64,000 nt of DNA. Origin: Gordonibacter urolithinfaciens. Lineage in GTDB: Bacteria > Actinomycetota > Coriobacteriia > Coriobacteriales > Eggerthellaceae. The notes beneath the pieces are model-generated. The model saw only the letters and a program-made list of their open reading frames with translations, was not told where the DNA came from and searched no databases. The DNA lies in contig NZ_LT900217.1 in NCBI RefSeq assembly GCF_900199375.1, positions 2,728,001 to 2,792,000 of the forward strand. Direction: 5' to 3'. The translations under genes were made by a program, and so were the position numbers. Shown one piece after another: positions 34,915 through 42,889 of this stretch; within the stretch, counting starts at the first letter, position 1; each line of letters opens with the position of its first letter.

Positions 34915-35151
34915 ATGTGCTTCAGACCGGCTGCCATCAGCATGGACAAGACGTGTCCCGCCTGCGGCGCGACCAACGACTTCAATAACGAGAACTGCGA
35001 CCAGTGCGGCGCGACGCTGCCGAGCGCCCCGCCCATCGCGGGCATGCCGGGGGCGCCCGGGGCGCCAGGTGCCCCCGGAGCGCCAGCTGCCCCGAAAGCC
35101 CCGGCGGCGCCGGGAGCCCCTGCGGCCCCGAAGGCCCCTGCGGCCGAGTAG
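34915..35151 (+). CDS. Small zinc-ribbon protein with collagen-like Gly-Ala-Pro tail
   Basis: 78 aa. Residues ~11-36 form a rubredoxin-like zinc ribbon (CPACGATN...CDQCGA). From residue 44 the chain is almost only Gly, Ala, Pro and Lys in triplets (GAPGAPGAPGAP, AAPKAPAAPGAP). AAAGAGGA precedes the ATG. It lies between the module-1 transporter and the trigger-factor-like gene. I do not recognise a function. A metal-bearing adaptor for the nearby enzymes or chaperone is possible. Confidence 0.7.
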   Translation: MCFRPAAISMDKTCPACGATNDFNNENCDQCGATLPSAPPIAGMPGAPGAPGAPGAPAAPKAPAAPGAPAAPKAPAAE

Positions 35152-35184
35152 CGCCGAAGACGCAGCCAAGGACGGGAGCGAGCC

Positions 35185-36483
35185 ATGGACTTCAAGAAAC
35201 TCGAGAGGGCGGACGATGAGGCGACCGGCGCGGTAGAGGTTGCCGTCGTGCTGGACGCCGCCGAGGTGCACCGACAGCTGGCGGAATTCTACGGCGCGGT
35301 GGGCGCGGCGTGCAAGCTGCCGTCCGATGCGCAGTGGGATGACGTGGACGCCGCCGGCGCGCGCACGATGCCGCCGGAGGACTACCGCGAGGTGCGGCGC
35401 GACTTCGTGGTCAACCGAGCGGCGGGCGAGGCGCTCGCGGCGCTCGGCATCGAGCCGGCGCTCACGCCGCGCGTCCGCGCCACGGCGTACCCGGACGCGG
35501 GCGAGGACTTCGCCTTCGAGCTGTCCGCAGTGGAGAGGCCGGCGCTTTCGCTGTCGTCGGCGGACCCCGTGGAGATCGAGGCGGAGGATGTCCGGGTGAC
35601 CGGCGAGCTGGTCGATGCCCGCATCGCGGAGCTCATGGAGGCGCGCGCGGAGTTCCTGCCGGCCGACCCGCACCCGGTTGTGCTCGGCGACGTCGTGAGC
35701 GTCGACGTGGCCACGTTCTTGGAAGGGCGGCCGGTGCCGCGCCTCACGGGCAAGAGCATGGTGCTCGAGCTGGCGGACGGCTCCATGCCCGAATCCTTCG
35801 TCGAGCGGCTCGTGGGCATGGACGTGGGCCAGACGCGCACCTTCGACTACGAGGTGCCGCGGCCGCGAGCCCTCGGCGACGGCGACGTGGAGTGCTATAC
35901 GGCCACGGTCACGGTTCTCGGCCAGCTGCACAAGGAAGTGCCGGCCCTCACCGACGCGTGGGTCGCCGAAAGCATAGAGGGCGCCTCCACGGCGGCGGAG
36001 TTTCGGGCTGCGGTGGCCCGCGGCCTCGAGGCCGAGGCAACGCTGCTCAACCGCGACGCGCATGCCCGCCTGGCGAACATCGAGCTGGAGAAGCGCCTGC
36101 AAGGGGTTATTCCCGACGCGTTCTACCAAGCCTCGCGGGACGGCCTGCGCCGCTCGCTCGAACGCGAGCTGGCCGGCAAGGGCCAGACGATCGACGACTA
36201 CTACGAGCAGGAGCGCATGAACGAGGAGGAGCTCTCCGTGCAGCTGCTCATCAAGTCGGGCGAGAACCTGCGCCAGGGCTTCGCGCTGGAGGCCCTGTTC
36301 GACGCACGCGGCATGGAGCTTGCCGAGGATGACCTTCGGCTTGCGTGCGAGGAGGCGTTCGGCGCCGGGTCGTACGACCCGGAAACGCTCGAGCGCACGG
36401 GGAGGCGCCGTGTGGTGGAGGATGCCGCGAAGCGCATCGCCGCCCTCAACTGGCTCGCCGACACGGCGGTCGTGAAGGGCTGA
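35185..36483 (+). CDS. Trigger-factor-like chaperone/peptidyl-prolyl isomerase paralogue
   Basis: 432 aa with the three-domain order of trigger factor. The N-terminal ribosome-binding-like domain (residues ~1-120) keeps the fold pattern but lacks an obvious GFRxGKxP signature loop. An FKBP-like PPIase domain lies at ~150-250 (HPVVLGDVVSVDVATFLEGRPV, LVGMDVGQTRTFDYEVP). A long helical C-terminal chaperone domain contains FRAAVARGLEAEA and GKGQTIDDYYEQERMNEEELSVQ. It is flanked by molybdoenzyme modules, so it is probably not the housekeeping tig. It may be a dedicated chaperone for cofactor-free apoenzyme or ferredoxin, which is inference. Confidence 0.8.
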   Translation: MDFKKLERADDEATGAVEVAVVLDAAEVHRQLAEFYGAVGAACKLPSDAQWDDVDAAGARTMPPEDYREVRRDFVVNRAAGEALAALGIEPALTPRVRATAYPDAGEDFAFELSAVERPALSLSSADPVEIEAEDVRVTGELVDARIAELMEARAEFLPADPHPVVLGDVVSVDVATFLEGRPVPRLTGKSMVLELADGSMPESFVERLVGMDVGQTRTFDYEVPRPRALGDGDVECYTATVTVLGQLHKEVPALTDAWVAESIEGASTAAEFRAAVARGLEAEATLLNRDAHARLANIELEKRLQGVIPDAFYQASRDGLRRSLERELAGKGQTIDDYYEQERMNEEELSVQLLIKSGENLRQGFALEALFDARGMELAEDDLRLACEEAFGAGSYDPETLERTGRRRVVEDAAKRIAALNWLADTAVVKG

Positions 36484-36489
36484 CCGGTC

Positions 36490-36765
36490 ATGGAGCGCTG
36501 CTACGTGTGCAACCACTGCGGGAAATGCGACGAGATGGAATGGGGTATCGCCCCACCGCCGCCCGTCTGCCTCGACTGCGGGCATGCCGTGGAGCCGGGC
36601 GAGAGCCCCGTCCGCTGCGCCGTGTGCGGCAGCGGGCTCATCGAGGCGGCCGACCGGGCCGCATCGCCCGGGCCCGGCGGCGCGCAGCCCTCCGTCGGCC
36701 CGCGCAACCAGGGAAACCGCTTCGCCAACGGGCGGAGCGCAACAGAGAGGAGAGAGCATGAGTGA
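36490..36765 (+). CDS. Small zinc-ribbon protein upstream of second molybdoenzyme
   Basis: 91 aa. Cysteine pairs CYVCNHCGKC, CLDCGHA and CAVCGSG suggest two treble-clef or rubredoxin-like metal sites in the first 55 residues. The C terminus is polar and disordered. It starts 6 bases after the chaperone stop and overlaps the next molybdoenzyme by 8 bases, so the three are surely co-transcribed. Family not recognised. A maturation or metal-handling role for the enzyme is inferred. Confidence 0.7.
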   Translation: MERCYVCNHCGKCDEMEWGIAPPPPVCLDCGHAVEPGESPVRCAVCGSGLIEAADRAASPGPGGAQPSVGPRNQGNRFANGRSATERREHE

Positions 36766-39064
36766 GTTGACCCGCGTGTCCGAGACGCCTCGCGTCACGG
36801 AGCTCGAGGACGGGACGAAGGTGTACCGCACGGCCCAGTGGTCGCCCCCGGGCTGTCACGGCGTCGGCTGCGGCCTGAGGGCGTTCGTCAAGGACGGCAA
36901 GCTGGTGAAGGTGGAGGGAGACCCCGACCAGCCCATCACGAACGGGCGCCTCTGCGTGCGTTGCCTGACGCTGCCCGAGTACCTCTACCACGAGGACCGT
37001 CTCCTGCATCCCATGAAGCGCGACCGCGCGAACCGCGGCCAGCCCGACAAGTGGGAGCGCATCTCGTGGGACGAGGCGTACGATATCATCGTGGAGAAGT
37101 ACCGCGAGCTTACCGAGAAATACGGCCCCGACACGGTGTCGGTTTGGACGGGCACCGGCCGCGAGGCCAGCGCGTACCAGTTCCAAACGTGCAACCAGGT
37201 GTTCCACAGCCGGACGGCCATCCACGCCAACGGCGGCTGGTCGTGCGTCATCCCACGCCAGACCGCCATGGACTGGCTTCTGGGCTGCGCCTACGTGGAG
37301 TACGACGGCGCCTTCGGCTTCAAGGACCGCTACGACGACCCGCGCTACGAGCTGCCCCGCTACATGCTCGTGTGGGGCCGCGACACGCTGTGGTCGAACC
37401 CGGACGGCCTGTTCGGGCACAGCACGGTTGACATGATGAAGCGCGGCATGAAGGTCATCGTGGTCGACCCCCGCGCCAACTGGCTCGCCCGCCACGCCGC
37501 CTACCATTTCCAGATCCGGCCCGGCACCGACGCGGCGCTCGCCATGGCATTCAACGCGGTCATCATCAAAGAGGACCTCTACGACCACGACTTCGTGGAG
37601 AAATGGACGTACGGCTTCGACGAGTACGCGGAACGCTGCTGCACCATGACGCCCGAGAGGGCCGCCGAGATCTGCGAGGTGCCGGTCGAGGACATCTACG
37701 CCGCCGCCCGCTGCCTTGCGCAGAAGCCATGCACGGCGTCGGTGGGCCTCAAGACCGACCAGAACCCCAACACGCTCCAGATTTGCCATGCCATCTGGGG
37801 TATTTTCGCCATCTGCGGCAACCTGGACAACCCGGGCGGCATCAAGCTGGGACAGACCATGCTCAACGGCGGCTCCACGGGCCGCAAGGGCGTGGGCATG
37901 CTGGTGGAGGAAGAGGACTCGAACCCTATCCCCATCGCCGGCCACGACCAGTATCCGGCCATGGACTTCATCATCAACACCACGCAGCCCGACTGCACGT
38001 TGGACACGCTGCGCACGAACATCCCGTACCCGATAGAGTTCCTGTTCATCCAGAGCTCGAACTTCATCTCGTCGTGCATCACCCAGCAGCCCATGCAGTG
38101 GATGGAGGCATGCCGCCACAAGGAGTTCGTGGTGGCCACCGACATCTTCATGAACCCCACTATCCAGGCGCTCGCCGACGTGGTGCTTCCGGTGTCCACC
38201 TCGCTCGAGCACGAGGGCATCGTCACGTTCCACGGCTGCAACCAGCCCGGCCAGTTCCATGCGCTCACGAAGGTGCTCGAGCCGCTCGGCGAGTGCAAGT
38301 CCGACCTGGAGATCATGCTCGACCTCGACCACCGCATCAATCCCGACCGCACCGAGGACGCCGAGAAGTGGTCGAGCCCGCACGCGTACCTGGACAACAA
38401 GATCCAGAACATACCCTACACGGCCGACCCCGACACGGGCGAGGACATGACCTACGAAACGCTGCGCGAATGGGTGTACGGCCGCTACGAGATTCCCTAC
38501 TACCAGTACGAACTGGGGTTGCTGCGCGCCGACGGCAAGCCGGGCTTCAAATCGCCCACCGGGCGCGTGGAGCTGTGGAGCACGGTGAAGCAGCACCTAG
38601 GCGAGGATCCGCTGCCCTACTACGAGGAGCCGCGCTTCTCCAAGCGCTCGCGCCCCGAATGGATCGACGAGTACCCGCTCGACTTCGTCACGGGCGCCCG
38701 CCGTCCCACGTCGTTCCACACCGAGCACCGCATGATCGATTCGCTGCGCGAGATACGCACCGCAGCCACGGTGGAGATCCACCCCGCCACCGCCGAGAAG
38801 CACGGCATCGGCCAGGGCGACTGGGTGACCATCGAGAACCCCTGGGGGAAGTGCCAGATGGTTGCCGATATCACGCCCATCGTGAAGGAGGGCGTCATCG
38901 GGTGCGACCACGGATGGTGGTACCCGGAGGACAAGGACGCCGAGCTGTTCAGCGTGCGCAAGTCGTCCATCAACTCGCTCATGCCGTGGAAGGAGATCGG
39001 GAAGCTGGGCCTGGGCTCCCACTACGGAGCGCTGCCCTGCAAGATCTGCCGGACCGAAAACTAG
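36758..39064 (+). CDS. Molybdopterin-dependent oxidoreductase, catechol-dehydroxylase-like (module 2)
   Basis: 768 aa, same architecture as the module-1 enzyme. The [4Fe-4S] Cys group is Cys33, Cys38, Cys66, Cys69. Then come WERISWDEAYDI, RDTLWSNPDGLFGHS, VDPRANWLARHAAYHFQIRPG and ICGNLDNPGGIK, with a C-terminal GDWVTIENPWG domain. Cys163 (WSCVIPR) aligns with the CysCys of module 1 as candidate Mo ligand. No signal peptide. The ATG at 36758 follows GAGAGGAGAGAG. Its ferredoxin follows after 20 bases. The two enzymes are clearly diverged, so different substrates are likely. Confidence 0.88.
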   Translation: MSELTRVSETPRVTELEDGTKVYRTAQWSPPGCHGVGCGLRAFVKDGKLVKVEGDPDQPITNGRLCVRCLTLPEYLYHEDRLLHPMKRDRANRGQPDKWERISWDEAYDIIVEKYRELTEKYGPDTVSVWTGTGREASAYQFQTCNQVFHSRTAIHANGGWSCVIPRQTAMDWLLGCAYVEYDGAFGFKDRYDDPRYELPRYMLVWGRDTLWSNPDGLFGHSTVDMMKRGMKVIVVDPRANWLARHAAYHFQIRPGTDAALAMAFNAVIIKEDLYDHDFVEKWTYGFDEYAERCCTMTPERAAEICEVPVEDIYAAARCLAQKPCTASVGLKTDQNPNTLQICHAIWGIFAICGNLDNPGGIKLGQTMLNGGSTGRKGVGMLVEEEDSNPIPIAGHDQYPAMDFIINTTQPDCTLDTLRTNIPYPIEFLFIQSSNFISSCITQQPMQWMEACRHKEFVVATDIFMNPTIQALADVVLPVSTSLEHEGIVTFHGCNQPGQFHALTKVLEPLGECKSDLEIMLDLDHRINPDRTEDAEKWSSPHAYLDNKIQNIPYTADPDTGEDMTYETLREWVYGRYEIPYYQYELGLLRADGKPGFKSPTGRVELWSTVKQHLGEDPLPYYEEPRFSKRSRPEWIDEYPLDFVTGARRPTSFHTEHRMIDSLREIRTAATVEIHPATAEKHGIGQGDWVTIENPWGKCQMVADITPIVKEGVIGCDHGWWYPEDKDAELFSVRKSSINSLMPWKEIGKLGLGSHYGALPCKICRTEN

Positions 39065-39084
39065 CCTGGAAGGGAGGTATTGAT

Positions 39085-39420
39085 ATGGCCACCTATGGAC
39101 TGATGATAGACAACGAGTACTGCACCGGCTGCCACACCTGCGAGATCGCCTGCCGCAACGAGCTGGGCCTGCCCTTGGGGCAATGGGGCATCAAGCTTTT
39201 GGAGATGGGGCCGTGGCGCAAGACCGACGGCACCTGGGAGGGTAAGTACGTCCCCGTGCCCACCACCTCGTGCAACCTGTGCGAGGGCCGCGTTGCCGCG
39301 GGCGGGGAGCCCTCGTGCGCGCTGCACTGTCTAGCTAACGCCATCGAGTACGGCACGCTCGAGGAGCTGGCCGTGAAGATGGCCGAACGCGGGGCGCAGT
39401 GCTCGGTGTTCCTGCCGTAA
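39085..39420 (+). CDS. 4Fe-4S ferredoxin subunit (module 2)
   Basis: 111 aa. Cys groups CTGCHTCEIAC, CNLC and CALHC match the module-1 ferredoxin position by position (also WGIKLLEMGPW/WGIKLAQIGPW). It is the electron donor or acceptor for the preceding molybdoenzyme. AAGGGAGG precedes the ATG. A GC-rich hairpin terminator follows 8 bases after the stop, so the second operon probably ends here and the MFS gene downstream has its own promoter or depends on read-through. Confidence 0.88.
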   Translation: MATYGLMIDNEYCTGCHTCEIACRNELGLPLGQWGIKLLEMGPWRKTDGTWEGKYVPVPTTSCNLCEGRVAAGGEPSCALHCLANAIEYGTLEELAVKMAERGAQCSVFLP

Positions 39421-39427
39421 GCACTTG

Positions 39428-39472
39428 GAGCCGGGCGCGAGGCACTCGGCCGGAAACAGCTGCGCCCGGCTC
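39428..39472 (+). terminator. Hairpin after module-2 ferredoxin
   Basis: GAGCCGGGCGC (39428-39438) pairs with GCGCCCGGCTC (39462-39472), followed by a pyrimidine-rich TTCTCCTGCTT. Confidence 0.6.
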
Positions 39473-39580
39473 TTCTCCTGCTTGATCGGCGCCGGTGCCT
39501 GGTGCGCACGTTTTGAACTTGGCTCGGCACCGGTTTCCGGCTTTGGAAGCCAGGGGTTGCTGCAAGAGGAGGGGGAGGGC

Positions 39581-40753
39581 ATGGGGAGCGCGAAGCTGTG
39601 GAACACGAGGTTCGCGCAGCTGTTCTGCATCGAGGCAACGCTGCAGTTCGGGCTGTACCTTACGCGACCCCTCATCGCGGGTTATGCGGTTTCGTTGGGA
39701 GCGTCCCTGACTTTGGCGGGTTTCCTCGCGGGGCTTCTCGCCGCAGCGGCTCTCGCTGCAAGGCCGGCGAGCGGCATCGTTGCTGACAGGCTGGGGAAAA
39801 AGGACCTGCTCTCGGTATCCTGCGGGCTCTTCGCGGTCTCGGCTTTGGGGTGCGCCCTGTTCCGGTCGATCCCGCTCATGGCGCTCTTCCTGACCCTGCA
39901 GGGGTTCGCCTTCGCCTTCAAATCGACCGTCGTCGTCTCGCTCGCATCGCTTGTGGTTCCCGAGGAGAGGGTGGGAAGCGGAGTGGGGTGGCTGGGGGTA
40001 GCCTACACGATAGCCTGCGCCCTGGGTCCTGCGTTCGGCTCGCTCGTCGGCGACATGGCAGGCTATGCGGGCGCCTTCGCCACCTCGGGGGCTCTGCTTT
40101 CAGCGGGGTTCGTCATGGCGGTACTGTTCAAGACGCCTCCCGCTGCAGAGGTTCGCGCATCGTCGGGCGGGCGGCTTCGCGGAAAGCCCTCCGATTGGCT
40201 CTACGGCCCCGCGCTGCCGCTTTCCGCGGTAGCCGGCCTGCTGATGGTGGCGCAGGGCGTGACGTCGTCGTTTGTGCTCGTAGTGGGCGAAATGCGCGGC
40301 ATCGAGGGTGCGCCCCTGTATTTTCTGCTTTACTCCTTGGCAACGGCGACGGCGCGACCTTTGGCAGGGCGCATCAGCGATGCGCGCGGCGTCCATGCGG
40401 TGGCGGTTCCCATGATGATGCTCGCCGCATTCGGGATGCTGGCGGCGGCGTTCGTGGATTCGTTCGCGGGCATCGCCGCGGCGGGAGTGTGCATGGGGGC
40501 GGGGCAGGGATCCGCGTACTGCGCCCTGCAGGCCGAGTCGGTGCGCGGGGTTTCTAAGGATCGAGTTGGGCGCGCTGCGAACACGTTCTATCTCGGACCG
40601 GATCTCTGCATGGGCTTGGGCCCCGTTCTGGGAGGTTTCGTACTGCAGGCGGCGGGGGCGGCGGCCCTGTTCCTGTTCAACGCGACGGCCGTCCTGACAG
40701 GCTTGGGGCTGCTCGTCGTTTGCGGAAGGCGGCGTGCCGACAGCGCCTCTTGA
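39581..40753 (+). CDS. MFS transporter (module 2)
   Basis: 390 aa, about twelve hydrophobic segments. An MFS motif-A-like loop (PASGIVADRLGKKDL) lies between helices 2 and 3 and a second (ARPLAGRISDARGVH) between helices 8 and 9. GSGVGWLGVAYTIACALGP is in helix 5. It is a general drug/metabolite H+ antiporter or uptake type, unlike the GPH carrier of module 1. A strong purine-rich ribosome site precedes the ATG. Position after the second molybdoenzyme suggests it moves that enzyme's substrate or product. Confidence 0.85.
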   Translation: MGSAKLWNTRFAQLFCIEATLQFGLYLTRPLIAGYAVSLGASLTLAGFLAGLLAAAALAARPASGIVADRLGKKDLLSVSCGLFAVSALGCALFRSIPLMALFLTLQGFAFAFKSTVVVSLASLVVPEERVGSGVGWLGVAYTIACALGPAFGSLVGDMAGYAGAFATSGALLSAGFVMAVLFKTPPAAEVRASSGGRLRGKPSDWLYGPALPLSAVAGLLMVAQGVTSSFVLVVGEMRGIEGAPLYFLLYSLATATARPLAGRISDARGVHAVAVPMMMLAAFGMLAAAFVDSFAGIAAAGVCMGAGQGSAYCALQAESVRGVSKDRVGRAANTFYLGPDLCMGLGPVLGGFVLQAAGAAALFLFNATAVLTGLGLLVVCGRRRADSAS

Positions 40754-40816
40754 CGGCAGCCGTGCAGCCACGCTCCGTCGGCTGCGAAGGCTGCCGCGCC
40801 CCCTCATGCTCCCGTC

Positions 40817-40838
40817 CCTTAAGCGTTCCTTAACCGGC
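40817..40838 (+). promoter_or_regulatory. 11-bp direct repeats upstream of the VanZ-like gene
   Basis: CCTTAAGCGTT and CCTTAACCGGC are consecutive 11-bp repeats, the spacing of OmpR-family response-regulator sites. A similar CTTTAA pair lies upstream of the ABC genes at 44824. A -10-like TACGGT follows at 40853-40858. Confidence 0.45.
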
Positions 40839-40963
40839 GCTGAAGTTGCGGCTACGGTTGGCGCGCGCGGGGTGGGGCGGGGGCCGCAGGGCGGTACGCT
40901 TCTTCCTGCCCCGGTTGCGCGCACCGGGGCGCAACCGGGCGGAAGCGGAGAAGGAGCGGCCTT

Positions 40964-41677
40964 ATGGAGCAGTCAAAGGCTTGCGGGTGTGCAGGCAAGG
41001 CGGCGGGCAGGGCGGACGGCCCTGCGAGGGACGGCGAACGCGACGGCGGGCGCCGCGGCGCGGTCGAACACGGGCTGGGACGCGGCGCCGGGCACGGGGC
41101 AGGTGGCGTGGCGGACGGCCTTCCGGGTATCGCCGCACCGGCGGCGTTCCAGATGGAACGGCCGGCGGGGTTCTTGGGAAGCCGGGCGCTCACCGGGTGC
41201 CTCTTCGCGGTCTATCTGGCGTTCTTGGCATGGATCGTGCTGCTTAAAGGGCAGTTCTCGCTTGACGTGGCAGGCACGATGCGCAGCGTGAACCTGGTGC
41301 CGTTGGCGGGCGCGACGGTCATCAACGGCGCGGCCGACTACCGCGAGGCCGTGGAGAACCTGGTGGCGTTCGTGCCGTTCGGGCTGTACCTGGGCATGCT
41401 CGCAGGGCGCCAGCCGCTTTGGCGGGGCATCGCGGCCGTGGCGGCCGTGAGCCTGGGCTTCGAGGTATTGCAGTTCGCGTTCGCCATGGGGGCGTCGGAC
41501 GTCACCGACCTGATCGCGAACACGGCGGGCGGCGCGCTGGGGCTGGGCCTCTACGCGCTCGCGCGCCGCGCCTTCCGCTCGGACGGGCGCGCGCTGCGCT
41601 GGTGCAACGCCGCGGGGCTTGCCTGCACGCTGCTCGTCCTGGCGCTGACGGCCCTGCTCGTGGCGGCGAACGGATAG
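40964..41677 (+). CDS. VanZ-like membrane protein
   Basis: 237 aa. The first ~70 residues are polar and Gly/Ala-rich. Then come about four hydrophobic segments with the VanZ order: LFAVYLAFLAWIVLLKG, RSVNLVPLAGA, ENLVAFVPFGLYLGML, AAVAAVSLGFEVLQFAF, DVTDLIANTAGGALGLGLY. VanZ proteins give low-level teicoplanin resistance in some operons, but most members have unknown roles. GAGAAGGAG precedes the ATG. The gene is monocistronic, with a 25-bp hairpin shared with convergent pyrE. Confidence 0.82.
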   Translation: MEQSKACGCAGKAAGRADGPARDGERDGGRRGAVEHGLGRGAGHGAGGVADGLPGIAAPAAFQMERPAGFLGSRALTGCLFAVYLAFLAWIVLLKGQFSLDVAGTMRSVNLVPLAGATVINGAADYREAVENLVAFVPFGLYLGMLAGRQPLWRGIAAVAAVSLGFEVLQFAFAMGASDVTDLIANTAGGALGLGLYALARRAFRSDGRALRWCNAAGLACTLLVLALTALLVAANG

Positions 41678-41697
41678 TGAGGCGACCTGGGTCTGCC

Positions 41698-41750
41698 CGG
41701 GATGAACGACAGGGGGAGCGCACCATGCGCTCCCCCTGTCGTTCATCCCG
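41698..41750. terminator. Perfect 25-bp hairpin between convergent VanZ-like and pyrE genes
   Basis: Arms 41698-41722 and 41726-41750 pair over 25 bp with a 3-nt loop. They contain GACAGGGGGAGCG, similar to the GACAGGGGGACG of the giant hairpin at 24383. Bidirectional terminator. Confidence 0.75.
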
Positions 41751-41804
41751 ATGGCCGTCTTTCGCTTCGTTCGGCCTGACGGCCGCACCTGCGGGAGGGC
41801 GGGG

Positions 41805-42482
41805 CTACTTCGCGCCGTACTGCTCGTAGTAGGCGTCCAGCGCAGCCTTCACTTCGTCGTCGATGACCACGCGGCCCTGGCACTCGCGGTTCAGCAGGTG
41901 CTCCGTGACCTCGGCCATGTCCACGATGGACGCGCATGCGAAGCCGTAGCGCTCGCGCACCTCGTCGAGCGCGCAGATTTCGCCGCCCTTTCCGACTTCC
42001 ATGCGGTTGAGCGACACCATGAGGCCCACCACCTCCACGTCCGCCTGCTGCATGAGGATGGGGTGCGTCTCCTCGATGGACTTGCCCGACGTGGTCACGT
42101 CCTCCACGATGACCACGCGGTCGCCGTCGTGCAGCGCCGAGCCCAGCAGGATGCCCGTGTCGCCGTGGTCCTTGACTTCCTTGCGATTCGAGCAGTAGCG
42201 CACCTCCTTGCCGTAGAGCTCCGAGAGCGCCATCGTGGTGATGACGGACAGTGGGATGCCCTTGTACGCCGGGCCGAACACCACGTCGAAGTCCAAGCCG
42301 AACGCGTCGTGGATGGCGCGGGCGTAGAACTGGCCCAGGCGGTGGAGCTGCGAGCCCGTCACGTAGGCGCCCGCGTTCATGAAGAAGGGGGACTTCCGGC
42401 CGCTCTTCAGCGTGAAGTCGCCGAACTTGAGCACGTCGCTCTCCACCATGAATTCGATGAACTCCTGCTTGTAGGCCTCCAT
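41805..42482 (-). CDS. pyrE: Orotate phosphoribosyltransferase
   Basis: Transfers phosphoribose from PRPP to orotate to give OMP in pyrimidine synthesis. 225 aa, family length. The PRPP-binding motif VVIVEDVTTSGKS lies near residue 120. KSGRKSPFFMNAG near the start and FGPAYKGIPL near 79 are typical of the longer eukaryote/actinobacteria-type PyrE. The ATG at 42482 follows GGAAGGGAG. Other pyr genes are not in the window. Confidence 0.94.
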   Translation of the reverse strand: MEAYKQEFIEFMVESDVLKFGDFTLKSGRKSPFFMNAGAYVTGSQLHRLGQFYARAIHDAFGLDFDVVFGPAYKGIPLSVITTMALSELYGKEVRYCSNRKEVKDHGDTGILLGSALHDGDRVVIVEDVTTSGKSIEETHPILMQQADVEVVGLMVSLNRMEVGKGGEICALDEVRERYGFACASIVDMAEVTEHLLNRECQGRVVIDDEVKAALDAYYEQYGAK

Positions 42483-42889
42483 GGGCGCTCCCTTCCTCCC
42501 GCGTGCGGCACGGTGCCGCACGCGCGCGTTCCGTCGTGCGACCATGATACTAGAACGCGGCCCGCTCCGCCTCTATTCGCGAAAAACTACAATAGAGGTC
42601 ATTGACAACTATTAGATTACGTCATATAGTGATTGCGGTCTGAAACACAAGAAGGCGCGCCCGGCATCCCGTCCCCAACGGATGCCGGGCGCGCCTGCGT
42701 TCGGGCGGCGGGGTGCCCTGCCGCCGGATGGCCGCCGCAGGGGAGCCGTCGCCGGGTTGCCGTGCCGACGGATGGCCCGCCCCGGCAGGCCGCTGCCGGG
42801 TAGCCGCGCTGCGTCCCCGCGCCTCGACACCGGTCGTGCCGCATCCCCGCGCCCCGCCGCCGGCCGTCCCCGGCGCTCCCGGCGCGGCG
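42483..42889. other. Non-coding region between pyrE and nitroreductase
   Basis: No gene seen. It holds a 16-bp hairpin at 42654-42695 (listed separately) and a GC-rich stretch with imperfect short repeats of the type GCCGGATGGC/GACGGATGGC at 42720-42790. A TTGACA lies at 42602-42607. Confidence 0.5.
42654..42695 (-). terminator. 16-bp hairpin downstream of the minus-strand nitroreductase
   Basis: GGCGCGCCCGGCATCC (42654-42669) pairs perfectly with 42680-42695. On the minus strand it is followed by TTCTTGTGTTTC. Confidence 0.6.
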
